A stretch of DNA of 12,528 nucleotides from Deltaproteobacteria bacterium (GTDB taxonomy: Bacteria > Bdellovibrionota > UBA1018): positions 1 to 12,528 of the forward strand of contig JABDFB010000063.1 in NCBI GenBank assembly GCA_013286765.1. Reading direction: 5' to 3'. Shown in pieces: positions 6,394 to 12,423 of the stretch. The notes below the pieces were generated by a model. It saw only the letters and a list, made by a program, of their open reading frames with translations. It made no database searches and was not told the origin of the DNA. The translations under genes were made by a program, and so were the position numbers. Each line of letters opens with the position of its first letter. Positions within the stretch are counted from its first letter, which is position 1.

Positions 6394-7779
6394 CTAGTAT
6401 TGCCAGTAGGAAAAAGGAAATGCGAGACGTCCAAACGCTGGGATCCAACGCCCAGGCATTTTGGGGGGTGGACAAGCAGCCAGGAACTCAAAACCGGCAA
6501 TTTTATCGCAAAGCTCCTCAAAACCGTCTTTGAAAGAGTCTTTCTGCAGATAGAGCAGATAAGTCCTGACTAGCCCCAACGGTCTATTTTTCTTAGCTTT
6601 GCTCTCAAAAAATTCGATGGTTTTAGTGTCAGTCCATCTCGGCAAAATAGTTCGGACTGTCCCCCTACTATACGGTCCCAGTGTTCTTCTGAGCTCTCCC
6701 AACAGCTCGGCCGCCCATTCTAAGTCAAATTGTCCATCCAATTTTCTCATCATCTTACGATGACTGTTACAGATGGCCTCGTCAGAATACTCCTGGTTCA
6801 TTACCTCAGCCTTACAAACAGTCACTATTTCACCGTCACTCATGACTTTTTTGAATAGTAAATCTAAAGTACTTTTGAGTTTTTTTACAAGGTACGAAGG
6901 GCTGTCCTTAATTGAGCTATCACTCACGTATGCGTGATAGCTCTCTATTTGGTCAACAACATACCGAATCTCCCTCGGACAATATTCAATTCCGGTAGCC
7001 AGCGCACGCGGACCAAGAAAATCCATAAGCTGCGCCATACTTAAGTCAACCATCGCTGGCGTTTGAAGGGATTTTCGGTCTATGACCTTGTTGATATCTA
7101 ATTGACCTAAATACGAAAGCCAACTATCAAATTCTCTTTCGTAGCGATCTAAGGCGGAAATATAATTAAACATAGTAACTAAACAATTACTATTTATTAC
7201 TTGACCAGAAGACCCACCTCGTTCACCTAAGGTATTATACTGAACATTAAGGCGCAATGAAGCATAGAATACTTCGGGACTTCCTCCAAAAGGTAAAATG
7301 ATAATTCCAGCCTCATGAAAATACTTTCCTAAATGCCCACATGCTTTAACATCAGCTGCAATTCCAAACTTAATTCCTTGTAATTGGGCGTTAGCCAAAT
7401 CTCTCCATACTTCCGATTGTAGCAAAGCAAGACCTGAGTGAGCGTCCTCGGGAAAAGTAGACCCCATAAGCGAGGCCAGAACGTCGCTTGGAATGGGAGG
7501 AATTTCGTATACAGGACAATTGTCAATGTATGATACCGGCAGGTTTCTTAGCGCTGGGTGAAGCTGCTCCAGAAACCAAGGAATAGAAACGTTTGAAGTC
7601 AATGCACTATTATACAACATGAATCCAACATACTTAGTGCTCTGATTCGGGCCATACAACCTATAGAGCATATCTCGTTGAGAGGTTGATTCATCATCGG
7701 CGAAAGAAAACTGAACTCCGAAAAGCAGGGAGAACACTAAAAACATTCTAATCAAATTTATTTTTTTAATAATACGCAT
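6394..7779 (-). CDS. Secreted protein of unknown function with eight cysteines
   Basis: I do not recognise this 461-residue protein. It begins with a clear signal peptide: basic RIIKK (2-6), a hydrophobic core at about 9-24 and a likely cleavage site after SFA (25-27), just before DDE. The mature part has eight cysteines (88, 147, 199, 267, 322, 337, 424, 436). An even number is consistent with disulfides formed in the periplasm or outside the cell. No further membrane segment is evident. The first half contains PVYEIPPIPSDV (89-100) and GIIILPFGGSPEVFYASL (158-175); the end is aromatic (FPFSYWQY). ATG 7779 is the first start. It has no visible ribosome binding site; ATG at residue 12 is an alternative that would shorten the basic region. 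The upstream DNA is very AT-rich and holds a plausible promoter. The 33-base gap to the kinase suggests a shared transcript. Confidence 0.8.
   Translation of the reverse strand: MRIIKKINLIRMFLVFSLLFGVQFSFADDESTSQRDMLYRLYGPNQSTKYVGFMLYNSALTSNVSIPWFLEQLHPALRNLPVSYIDNCPVYEIPPIPSDVLASLMGSTFPEDAHSGLALLQSEVWRDLANAQLQGIKFGIAADVKACGHLGKYFHEAGIIILPFGGSPEVFYASLRLNVQYNTLGERGGSSGQVINSNCLVTMFNYISALDRYEREFDSWLSYLGQLDINKVIDRKSLQTPAMVDLSMAQLMDFLGPRALATGIEYCPREIRYVVDQIESYHAYVSDSSIKDSPSYLVKKLKSTLDLLFKKVMSDGEIVTVCKAEVMNQEYSDEAICNSHRKMMRKLDGQFDLEWAAELLGELRRTLGPYSRGTVRTILPRWTDTKTIEFFESKAKKNRPLGLVRTYLLYLQKDSFKDGFEELCDKIAGFEFLAACPPPKMPGRWIPAFGRLAFPFSYWQY
6914..6943. repeat. Perfect 10-bp inverted repeat with 10-base spacer, inside a gene
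   Basis: GAGCTATCAC at 6914-6923 is exactly complementary to GTGATAGCTC at 6934-6943, with TCACGTATGC between them. In RNA this can form a 10-base-pair hairpin. It lies within the coding sequence of the eight-cysteine secreted protein (codons for about residues 279-288). No T-run follows on either strand, so it does not look like an intrinsic terminator. Confidence 0.6.
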
Positions 7780-7859
7780 AAGTTAATAATACACATAAGC
7801 AAAAAAGGCCTCTTTAACAGCGACCTCAACATATCCTTGTAACATTATTTTATAAAAAT

Positions 7860-7889
7860 AATATATAAAAACATGCTACTCAGTTTCAA
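7860..7889 (-). promoter_or_regulatory. Possible sigma-70-type promoter for the secreted-protein gene
   Basis: On the minus strand TTGAAA (7884-7889) and TATATT (7860-7865) are separated by 18 bases, and each matches the sigma-70 consensus at five of six positions. Transcription would start near 7853, leaving a leader of about 75 bases before ATG 7779. The whole 7780-7923 spacer is AT-rich, which raises the chance of a random match, so this is only a candidate. I see no clear terminator for the upstream pilin cluster in the same spacer. Confidence 0.35.
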
Positions 7890-7923
7890 CCTATTTAATT
7901 AATCAACCCAATCTTTGCGATTG

Positions 7924-8499
7924 CTAATATGCTATTTCCCTGGAGTCTTTCAGACTTTTTATTGTTGCGTTCGAAGTCCGACCTAAACTCCAACGGGATC
8001 CTAAGTCCTCCAGCATCTTCTCTAGATCTCCCCATCCTCTACCATAACTTTTCCAGAATTTCGGCAATTCTTTGCAGAATTTACAATAAATTTGAGTTCG
8101 CCCCTGACTGGCATAGGGATCCAGCTTTTCCATCTGAATTCCAACCCAATCCTGACTATTACTGATCCAGACTAAACTAGTTTCGTTGAAGTCTGATGGA
8201 AGACTGCGATAGACCTTCTTCAGGACTTTTTCACTCCGAATCAGCCTAAAACCGAAACTCAAAACAATCCTTTCAATGACCTGCGCTCGGGGATAATGGT
8301 GCGTTTCCCATGCTGATATTGCGTTTCGCTCACTCCACGAGCTTGCTTTTTGACTTAGAATTGCAGATACAATTAAAATACTTGATCCAACTGCGACTCG
8401 GCTGGTTGCCCAGTTGTAAGTACAACTAAGAAATACCCATACTCTCTGCGCACTAAGAAACTGAGAGATAGACTGAGCCCAACGAAAAAAATAATCCAT
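7924..8499 (-). CDS. Unrecognised ORF at the end of the pilin cluster, start uncertain
   Basis: This frame encodes up to 191 residues with no family I recognise. The only ATG is at 8499, nine bases after the stop of the TadG-like gene; a weak GAG lies eight bases upstream. Residues 1-42 share DNA with the pseudopilin-like frame 8373-8612 and look poorly constrained. From about residue 39 (GSSILIVSAILSQ) onward, and especially AWETHHYPRAQVIERI (63-78), the sequence looks like real protein. It ends with the cysteine pair CKFC (139-142). After the pseudopilin-like stop at 8373 there is no ATG or GTG in this frame before that region; TTG 8262 is the first weak candidate. It may be a separate gene started at 8499, or the second half of a pseudopilin gene joined by a frameshift. 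The pseudopilin context suggests a pilus- or secretion-related role, without proof. Confidence 0.5.
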   Translation of the reverse strand: MDYFFRWAQSISQFLSAQRVWVFLSCTYNWATSRVAVGSSILIVSAILSQKASSWSERNAISAWETHHYPRAQVIERIVLSFGFRLIRSEKVLKKVYRSLPSDFNETSLVWISNSQDWVGIQMEKLDPYASQGRTQIYCKFCKELPKFWKSYGRGWGDLEKMLEDLGSRWSLGRTSNATIKSLKDSREIAY

Positions 8500-8612
8500 A
8501 ATAATGACTCAATGAATACCTGACCTCGAATAGCGGGTCTTTCTCTGCCCGGAACAATCCCCGAAGCAACTCCAGTATGATTCCCATTTTCTATGGTCCC
8601 CAGGAATTCCAT
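8373..8612 (-). CDS. TadE-like pseudopilin frame overlapping both neighbours
   Basis: This 79-residue frame contains a prepilin-like N-terminal signature, RGQVFIESLLWIIFFVGL (29-46). G30 precedes the hydrophobic helix and E35 lies five residues after the glycine. This is the same register as the Flp (G14, E19) and TadE-like (G4, E9) proteins encoded just upstream, so I infer processing by a TadV-type prepilin peptidase. ATG 8612 has GGAGG five bases upstream. That start gives an unusually long 30-residue leader and a 104-base overlap with the TadG-like gene. Starting at ATT 8531 instead would give a leader as short as in the TadE-like protein, but needs a rare start codon. The mature part is short (49 residues) and overlaps the next ORF by 127 bases. 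A frameshift in one of the three genes, real or from sequencing, is a serious alternative. Confidence 0.5.
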   Translation of the reverse strand: MEFLGTIENGNHTGVASGIVPGRERPAIRGQVFIESLLWIIFFVGLSLSLSFLVRREYGYFLVVLTTGQPAESQLDQVF

Positions 8613-9162
8613 TTGAACCTCCAAAAATCTCAGCAACTGCAGCTCGAGTCGGATATCCATCATGAAGGGCTTGAACGCTAAAAACGGAACTTTCAACTGG
8701 ATCATCCCAAGTGAACGGTTTGGGACCCAGCTGATCATCTGACTCTCGCCTCAAAGAAATTTCAGGAAGTACCAAATAAGTATCGGTGGGGCCTCTACAG
8801 TGCTCGTTAGTTCCCCAATTCAGCCTTTTGAAATTCCATTTAGCGTAAACAGACTCTTGATCCATAACCGCCTGTGCTAGAGTTTCTTTTAGAAAGGGAA
8901 CCAGTGAAGGCTCAGCAAAAGTAGTGACAGACCTTAAACCATAAATTTCATGGTTGAGGGCAACTAGCAGATTCAATAAATCCCGGAATTCACCTGCAGC
9001 CGCTCCAACACATCGATTTAGTCTTAATTGGGTCTCAACTGAAAATCTCCAATATCTAAGACTGCCCAGAATACACAAACCGCAAGAACTTACGATGATT
9101 AATGCAAAGCAAAATAGCATTGTAAGTGTTCCCCTATTTCCTCGGAAGCACTCAAATTTCAT
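8509..9162 (-). CDS. TadG-like pilus-associated membrane protein
   Basis: This 217-residue protein has a short basic N-terminus, FRGNRGTLTMLF (6-17), followed by one hydrophobic helix to about residue 34. This layout resembles TadG-like and TadE-like proteins, which anchor in the inner membrane and expose a periplasmic domain. The remainder is soluble with several cysteines, including SCFGDC (198-203). Specific family membership is inferred from the N-terminus and the operon position. ATG 9162 is chosen because GGAGG lies seven bases upstream (9170-9174), inside the end of the TadE-like gene. An in-frame upstream extension to 9228 exists but lacks support. The last 104 bases also encode the start of the third pseudopilin-like frame, so the C-terminal 35 residues are less certain. 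Confidence 0.65.
   Translation of the reverse strand: MKFECFRGNRGTLTMLFCFALIIVSSCGLCILGSLRYWRFSVETQLRLNRCVGAAAGEFRDLLNLLVALNHEIYGLRSVTTFAEPSLVPFLKETLAQAVMDQESVYAKWNFKRLNWGTNEHCRGPTDTYLVLPEISLRRESDDQLGPKPFTWDDPVESSVFSVQALHDGYPTRAAVAEIFGGSNGIPGDHRKWESYWSCFGDCSGQRKTRYSRSGIH
8618..8622 (-). promoter_or_regulatory. GGAGG ribosome binding site inside the TadG-like gene
   Basis: GGAGG on the minus strand lies five bases before ATG 8612 of the third pseudopilin-like frame. It also encodes a Gly-Gly pair in the TadG-like reading frame, so it may be coincidental. It is the main support for ATG 8612 as a start. Confidence 0.4.
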
Positions 9163-9163
9163 A

Positions 9164-9451
9164 TTAATACCTCCGCAGGGCGAATTTTGACACCTGAACC
9201 CGGACTTTGGCCCTACCACACGTCCCACTTCCTAACATAGCAGTGGGAGATTCCTCTATTTTGACCATTGAATTCTGATCGTCCGCCTGTGTGTAAGCCC
9301 CGCTCAGTCGGTGTAAAACAGTTTCAAACGTTAAGTAGATGCACCTAGCTTGGCTCCAATAGAAATAGTGTATTGAAACCGCCAAATAGACTATCGAGAC
9401 AAATACAACCAAACTTAGAACTGTCTCAACCAATGCCTGACCAGACCTCAC
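9164..9451 (-). CDS. TadE-like pseudopilin
   Basis: This 95-residue protein starts with a very short leader and a prepilin motif, RSGQALVETVLSLVVFVSI (2-20). Cleavage after G4 would leave glutamate at position +5 (E9), as in TadE and Flp proteins cut by TadV-type peptidases. One membrane helix spans about residues 7-28 and is followed by a small polar domain with two cysteines (C37, C78). TadE-like proteins are minor pseudopilins needed for Tad pilus assembly. GTG 9451 overlaps the stop of the Flp gene (GTGA on the minus strand, 9448-9451), which suggests coupled translation. The end of the gene carries the GGAGG of the next gene. It is shorter than many TadE proteins, but its N-terminus and position are typical. 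Confidence 0.75.
   Translation of the reverse strand: MRSGQALVETVLSLVVFVSIVYLAVSIHYFYWSQARCIYLTFETVLHRLSGAYTQADDQNSMVKIEESPTAMLGSGTCGRAKVRVQVSKFALRRY
9170..9174 (-). promoter_or_regulatory. GGAGG ribosome binding site for the TadG-like gene
   Basis: GGAGG lies seven bases before ATG 9162 and overlaps the coding end of the TadE-like gene. It fixes ATG 9162 as the start rather than the longer open frame reaching 9228. Confidence 0.7.
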
Positions 9452-9639
9452 CTGACATCACCAAAATTAATATCCGAATGAATGTGATTTCTTGCCGTTT
9501 CAATCTTTTGTCTCAAGGTCCTACCTATACTGGCCGCTGCCCCAACAGCAACCAGGGACACTAAGACTAAAAGGGTGATATACTCAGTAAGCCCTTGCCC
9601 ATGATCGTTCTTACGCCATTTTTCCTTTAATTTTTCCAT
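9448..9639 (-). CDS. flp: Flp-type pilin
   Basis: This 63-residue protein has the small size and layout of Flp (type IVb) pilins. A charged 14-residue leader (MEKLKEKWRKNDHG) is followed by QGLTEYITLLVLVSLVAVGA. The Glu-Tyr pair E19-Y20 matches the G/XXXXEY processing motif, with cleavage after G14 by a TadV-type prepilin peptidase leaving a 49-residue mature pilin. Mature Flp subunits polymerise into adhesive Tad pili through the hydrophobic N-terminal helix. ATG 9639 is preferred because GGAGG lies ten bases upstream (9650-9654); a GTG at 9687 in the same frame would add 16 residues before the leader. It is the first gene of the pilin cluster and overlaps the TadE-like gene by four bases. 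No Tad ATPase, secretin or peptidase gene is in this window. Confidence 0.85.
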   Translation of the reverse strand: MEKLKEKWRKNDHGQGLTEYITLLVLVSLVAVGAAASIGRTLRQKIETARNHIHSDINFGDVR

Positions 9640-9649
9640 TCCGAAGAAA

Positions 9650-9654
9650 CCTCC
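9650..9654 (-). promoter_or_regulatory. GGAGG ribosome binding site deciding the Flp pilin start
   Basis: GGAGG on the minus strand stands ten bases before ATG 9639. It excludes the longer GTG start at 9687, since it would otherwise lie inside the coding region, and gives a leader of normal Flp length. Confidence 0.7.
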
Positions 9655-9775
9655 ATTTGAAGAGGTGCATTGAAAGTTAGAGGCCACCTAGGACCAGGTT
9701 AAAAAAACAAAAATAGTCTTAAAACTGAACTTCGAATCTGGAATTCCGACTTGTTGCATGAGATCCTAGTAATGT

Positions 9776-10159
9776 ATGAAGAGTAAACAACATATTTTCA
9801 TCTATAATCGAAAAGAAATTCTGTATTTCTTCTTTATTTTTTCCCTCACCTTTATGTTTGCATTTACTTTAGGAATTCACTTCGGAAAAACAATCACGGC
9901 TCCACCCCGTCCTATTCTTGAACGTTCGCATTCCACGGTAGAAGACATCCCCGACGAAGCGCCGAATTCCCACGAAGTTTCGGGAGTCGAAAAAAATACC
10001 CAGCAGAAATTAGAGGGCGATCTCAAAGGCCAGCTAAAAGAAGAAGTCCACGAGTCCGGACTTAAGACCGAGCAGCCTAAACAACTGGAACTTCCGAATC
10101 AGGCGAAGACCCGAAATGCTGGTGCAACCACTCTCAAGAGCCACACCGCTCATCATTAG
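9776..10159 (+). CDS. Small membrane-anchored hypothetical protein
   Basis: I do not recognise this 127-residue protein. It has a basic N-terminus (about 1-13), a single aromatic-rich hydrophobic helix at about 15-37 (EILYFFFIFSLTFMFAFTLG) and then a hydrophilic tail rich in Glu, Lys, Gln, Pro and His with no predicted fold. The likely topology is an inner-membrane anchor with the charged tail in the periplasm. ATG 9776 is the first start; the upstream sequence has only a weak GAGA about 12 bases away. It lies 42 bases before the cupin gene on the same strand and is divergent from the Flp pilin gene across 136 bases. It resembles the N-terminal half of anchored proteins that carry a C-terminal domain such as SPOR, but no such domain is present here. 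Confidence 0.6.
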   Translation: MKSKQHIFIYNRKEILYFFFIFSLTFMFAFTLGIHFGKTITAPPRPILERSHSTVEDIPDEAPNSHEVSGVEKNTQQKLEGDLKGQLKEEVHESGLKTEQPKQLELPNQAKTRNAGATTLKSHTAHH

Positions 10160-10201
10160 ACAAAAATAGACAAATCGGCTCCGCGCAATTAGGATAAATC
10201 G

Positions 10202-10561
10202 ATGTCTAAACAAACCATCCAAAGAGTTGAAAAACCGTGGGGTTATGAACTCATTTGGGCAAAAACAAAAAATTATGTCGGAAAAATCCTCTATATCCAT
10301 AAAGGACACCAACTCTCCCTTCAATTTCATCAGGAAAAGGAAGAGACCATTATCCTCGAATCCGGAAAAATGAAACTTTTGCTCGAAACTAGCGAAGGTA
10401 AGCTTGAAGAATATCTGCTTAATTCGGGCGACGCCTACCATATTTCTCCTCGACGTAAGCACAGAATGATCGCACTAGAGGATTGCAATGTTTTTGAGGT
10501 CTCTACGCCCCAGTTAGACGATGTCGTTCGCCTCGAAGATAGCTACGGGAGAAAACGATGA
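10202..10561 (+). CDS. Stand-alone cupin phosphomannose isomerase (type II PMI domain)
   Basis: This 119-residue single-domain cupin matches the C-terminal isomerase domain of bifunctional AlgA/ManC enzymes (MannoseP_isomer family). It is predicted to interconvert fructose-6-phosphate and mannose-6-phosphate. KPWGYELIW (11-19) is the domain start. LSLQFHQEKEE (38-48) supplies the expected metal ligands Q41, H43 and E48; H87 in SPRRKHRMI is the fourth. The end, LDDVVRLEDSYGR (105-117), is the family's typical closing motif. Two histidines common in this first motif of AlgA are replaced here, so activity is probable rather than certain. ATG 10202 has AGGA seven bases upstream. The gene directly precedes the guanylyltransferase gene, and together they would make GDP-mannose except for the phosphomannomutase step, which is not in this window. 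Confidence 0.8.
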   Translation: MSKQTIQRVEKPWGYELIWAKTKNYVGKILYIHKGHQLSLQFHQEKEETIILESGKMKLLLETSEGKLEEYLLNSGDAYHISPRRKHRMIALEDCNVFEVSTPQLDDVVRLEDSYGRKR

Positions 10562-10564
10562 GGA
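10560..10564 (+). promoter_or_regulatory. Ribosome binding site deciding the guanylyltransferase start
   Basis: GAGGA lies seven bases before ATG 10572 and overlaps the cupin gene's TGA stop (10559-10561). It supports ATG 10572 over the in-frame ATG 10521, which would place an extra 17 unconserved residues before the nucleotide-binding motif. Confidence 0.75.
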
Positions 10565-10571
10565 ATTACTT

Positions 10572-11642
10572 ATGTTGTACCGCGAAAATCTCTATTTAGT
10601 TGTAATAGCCGGAGGAAGTGGAACGAGATTCTGGCCCAAGAGCACATCAAAACGACCGAAGCAGCTATTGACATTTGGGACCGAATCGCATTCTCTTCTT
10701 TCACAAACGCTGTCACGTTTTTCGCAAATTATCGATGCTCATCATCGGATGATTGTCACCACGGCCGCATTAGACAAAACGGTGCAGGAAGAGAATCTGG
10801 ATGCCCAGATTTTTGCCGAACCACAAGGTCGAAATACGGCACCTTGTATTTACTGGGCCGCAAGACTGATTATGGAGAAAAATCCGCAGAGCATCATGAT
10901 TGTTCTGCCTTCAGACCACTATATTGCTGACGTCCCATCTTTTATTGAAACGGTGAAAGCCGCGGCTGAATGGGCCAGTTCACACCCAGATTTAATCACA
11001 TTGGGTATTCACCCAACTCGACCCGAAACTGGCTATGGTTATTTGAAAGTTGGCGAGAGCCTTACTTCACAAGTATCGCAGTATCACCCAAAACATGTCC
11101 TGAATTTCGTTGAAAAACCAAACGCAATGAAAGCCCAAGAATTTCTGAATTCCGGCAACTACCTGTGGAATGGAGGAATGTTTATTTGGCAAACCAAAAC
11201 TATCTTGAAAGCTTTTGATCAATTTATGCCAGAAATGGAAGAAGCCTGGGCCGAAGCTAATGGCAATATTGAGCAAGCCTATCCAAAAATGACTGCAACT
11301 TCGATTGACTACGGTATTATGGAAAAAGCGAAGAACGTAGTGGCGTTTCCACTAGACTGTGGCTGGGACGACCTTGGCAGTTGGACTTCTTTAGAGACAC
11401 TGGGGAACCAGCTTAAAATTTTGGATCAAGGTAATTTCGTCAATCAAGGCGAGCTAATTGCAATTGATTCCAAAAAAAATATTGTTGATGTCAAAGATGG
11501 AAAATTGGTAGCTTTGCTGGGTGTCAATAATCTCATTATTGCTGAAAACGAAAATGCACTGCTAATTGCCGATAAAAGTAGAGCACAAGATTTAAGAAAA
11601 GTCGTAGAAGAAGTAAAACAAAAGAGACCAGATCTAATTTAA
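10572..11642 (+). CDS. manC: Mannose-1-phosphate guanylyltransferase
   Basis: This 356-residue cytoplasmic nucleotidyltransferase joins GTP and mannose-1-phosphate to form GDP-mannose and pyrophosphate. The nucleotide-binding loop GGSGTRFWP (14-22) is followed by RPKQ (28-31). EPQGRNTAP (83-91), LPSDH (112-116), ETGYGY (152-157), FVEKP (179-183) and NYLWNGGMF (196-204) are all family motifs, and CGWDDLGSW closes the catalytic part. At 356 residues it lacks the C-terminal isomerase domain of the bifunctional enzymes, which is encoded separately just upstream. ATG 10572 is preferred over ATG 10521 because of the GAGGA site. The usual leucine before WP is phenylalanine here, a tolerated variant. 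The product feeds mannose, and possibly GDP-fucose or GDP-rhamnose, into surface glycans. The stop codon is ten bases from the convergent coiled-coil gene. Confidence 0.93.
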   Translation: MLYRENLYLVVIAGGSGTRFWPKSTSKRPKQLLTFGTESHSLLSQTLSRFSQIIDAHHRMIVTTAALDKTVQEENLDAQIFAEPQGRNTAPCIYWAARLIMEKNPQSIMIVLPSDHYIADVPSFIETVKAAAEWASSHPDLITLGIHPTRPETGYGYLKVGESLTSQVSQYHPKHVLNFVEKPNAMKAQEFLNSGNYLWNGGMFIWQTKTILKAFDQFMPEMEEAWAEANGNIEQAYPKMTATSIDYGIMEKAKNVVAFPLDCGWDDLGSWTSLETLGNQLKILDQGNFVNQGELIAIDSKKNIVDVKDGKLVALLGVNNLIIAENENALLIADKSRAQDLRKVVEEVKQKRPDLI

Positions 11643-11652
11643 TCAACTGAGG

Positions 11653-12423
11653 CTATGCGGATTTCTTTCCGCCGCCAGGCGCGGCCCCGGACGACGACGG
11701 TGCAGAGTTTAGTTTATTTTTTAGGGTTTTTAGCTCTTTATTCAATTCAAATTCTCTAAAATTTAAAAGTTCAATTTGCTTCTTCAAATCCTCAGTTTCC
11801 TTTTTGGAATTCAAGTAGAGCCTCAAAGTCGCTTCATGCTTTTGCTTCAATTCTTCGGAAGCAGTGCTGGCTCTTCCCCTGTGCCCCTGCCCTTCATTCA
11901 GACGAATCATGAGTTGTCGATTGGCCTTTTTCAGCTCTTCCGTCTGTCGAAAAAGACGATCGTAGTTTTCTTTCAGATCATGCATCTGACTCTGCAATAT
12001 GCTCATTTCAGCAGACTGAGACCCCCTCGAGGTTCTTCGAAACTCGCTGAGCTCGGCCAACACTTTTGTATTCTCCATCTTCGAATGCGCTAGCATCTTC
12101 TGCAACAATTCTACTTTTTGATCTTGCTTGCCTATGCTCTGCGACTTTATTTTAGTTAATTCAGCCATTAAGGCTGTTACTTCCTTCTCTTTTTGTTCGG
12201 CAACCGCCTGGGCAGATATTAAATCGCTTCGCACGTGGATCAGAGCTTTTTTCAGCATCAGTTCTTTACTTCGTGAGTCGACCATGACAGCTCGAACTTT
12301 TGCGTAGAGTTCTCCGCGCATTTTGATGAGGCTCTTAATCAGATTTTGGGTCCACTCAGGGGGAGTGCGCCCTTGTTCTTCTTTTGGAATAAAGCTGATG
12401 ATATGCTCTATACTGGGGCCCAC
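11653..12423 (-). CDS. Cytoplasmic coiled-coil protein of unknown function
   Basis: This 256-residue protein has no signal peptide or membrane segment. It is dominated by charged, heptad-like helices at roughly 53-128, 135-180 and 185-240, rich in Lys, Glu, Leu and Gln. The tail APSSSGAAPGGGKKSA (241-256) is flexible and basic. The N-terminal 50 residues (including PPEWTQNLIKSLIKMRGELY) look like a short globular or helical head. I do not recognise the family; long coiled coils mislead homology searches, so resemblance to SMC-like or structural proteins would mean little. The GTG start at 12423 is supported by AGGAAG five bases upstream (12429-12434). The gene converges on the guanylyltransferase gene with ten bases between stop codons, and its start overlaps a possible divergent gene. 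Confidence 0.75.
   Translation of the reverse strand: MGPSIEHIISFIPKEEQGRTPPEWTQNLIKSLIKMRGELYAKVRAVMVDSRSKELMLKKALIHVRSDLISAQAVAEQKEKEVTALMAELTKIKSQSIGKQDQKVELLQKMLAHSKMENTKVLAELSEFRRTSRGSQSAEMSILQSQMHDLKENYDRLFRQTEELKKANRQLMIRLNEGQGHRGRASTASEELKQKHEATLRLYLNSKKETEDLKKQIELLNFREFELNKELKTLKNKLNSAPSSSGAAPGGGKKSA

Noticed and set aside
7800..7923. Intrinsic terminator for the pilin cluster
   Set aside because: The best stems (CAATC-GCAAA-GATTG just after the stop at 7924, and a four-base stem near 7801-7815) are too short or lack a following T-run in the right place.
8485..8491. Seven-base homopolymer as the frameshift site joining the pseudopilin-like frame to the downstream ORF
   Set aside because: Changing its length by one T would break the hydrophobic helix of the pseudopilin, so if a frameshift exists it is more likely nearer 8375-8450.
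9640..9775. Promoters for the divergent Flp pilin and small membrane protein genes
   Set aside because: I looked for paired -35 and -10 hexamers on both strands. The AT-rich stretch gives only -10-like TATTTT without a matching -35, so no promoter is called.
10034..10462. Minus-strand 142-codon frame opposite the small membrane protein and the cupin
   Set aside because: It is antisense to the conserved cupin motifs and has no recognisable features; it is most likely a shadow frame.
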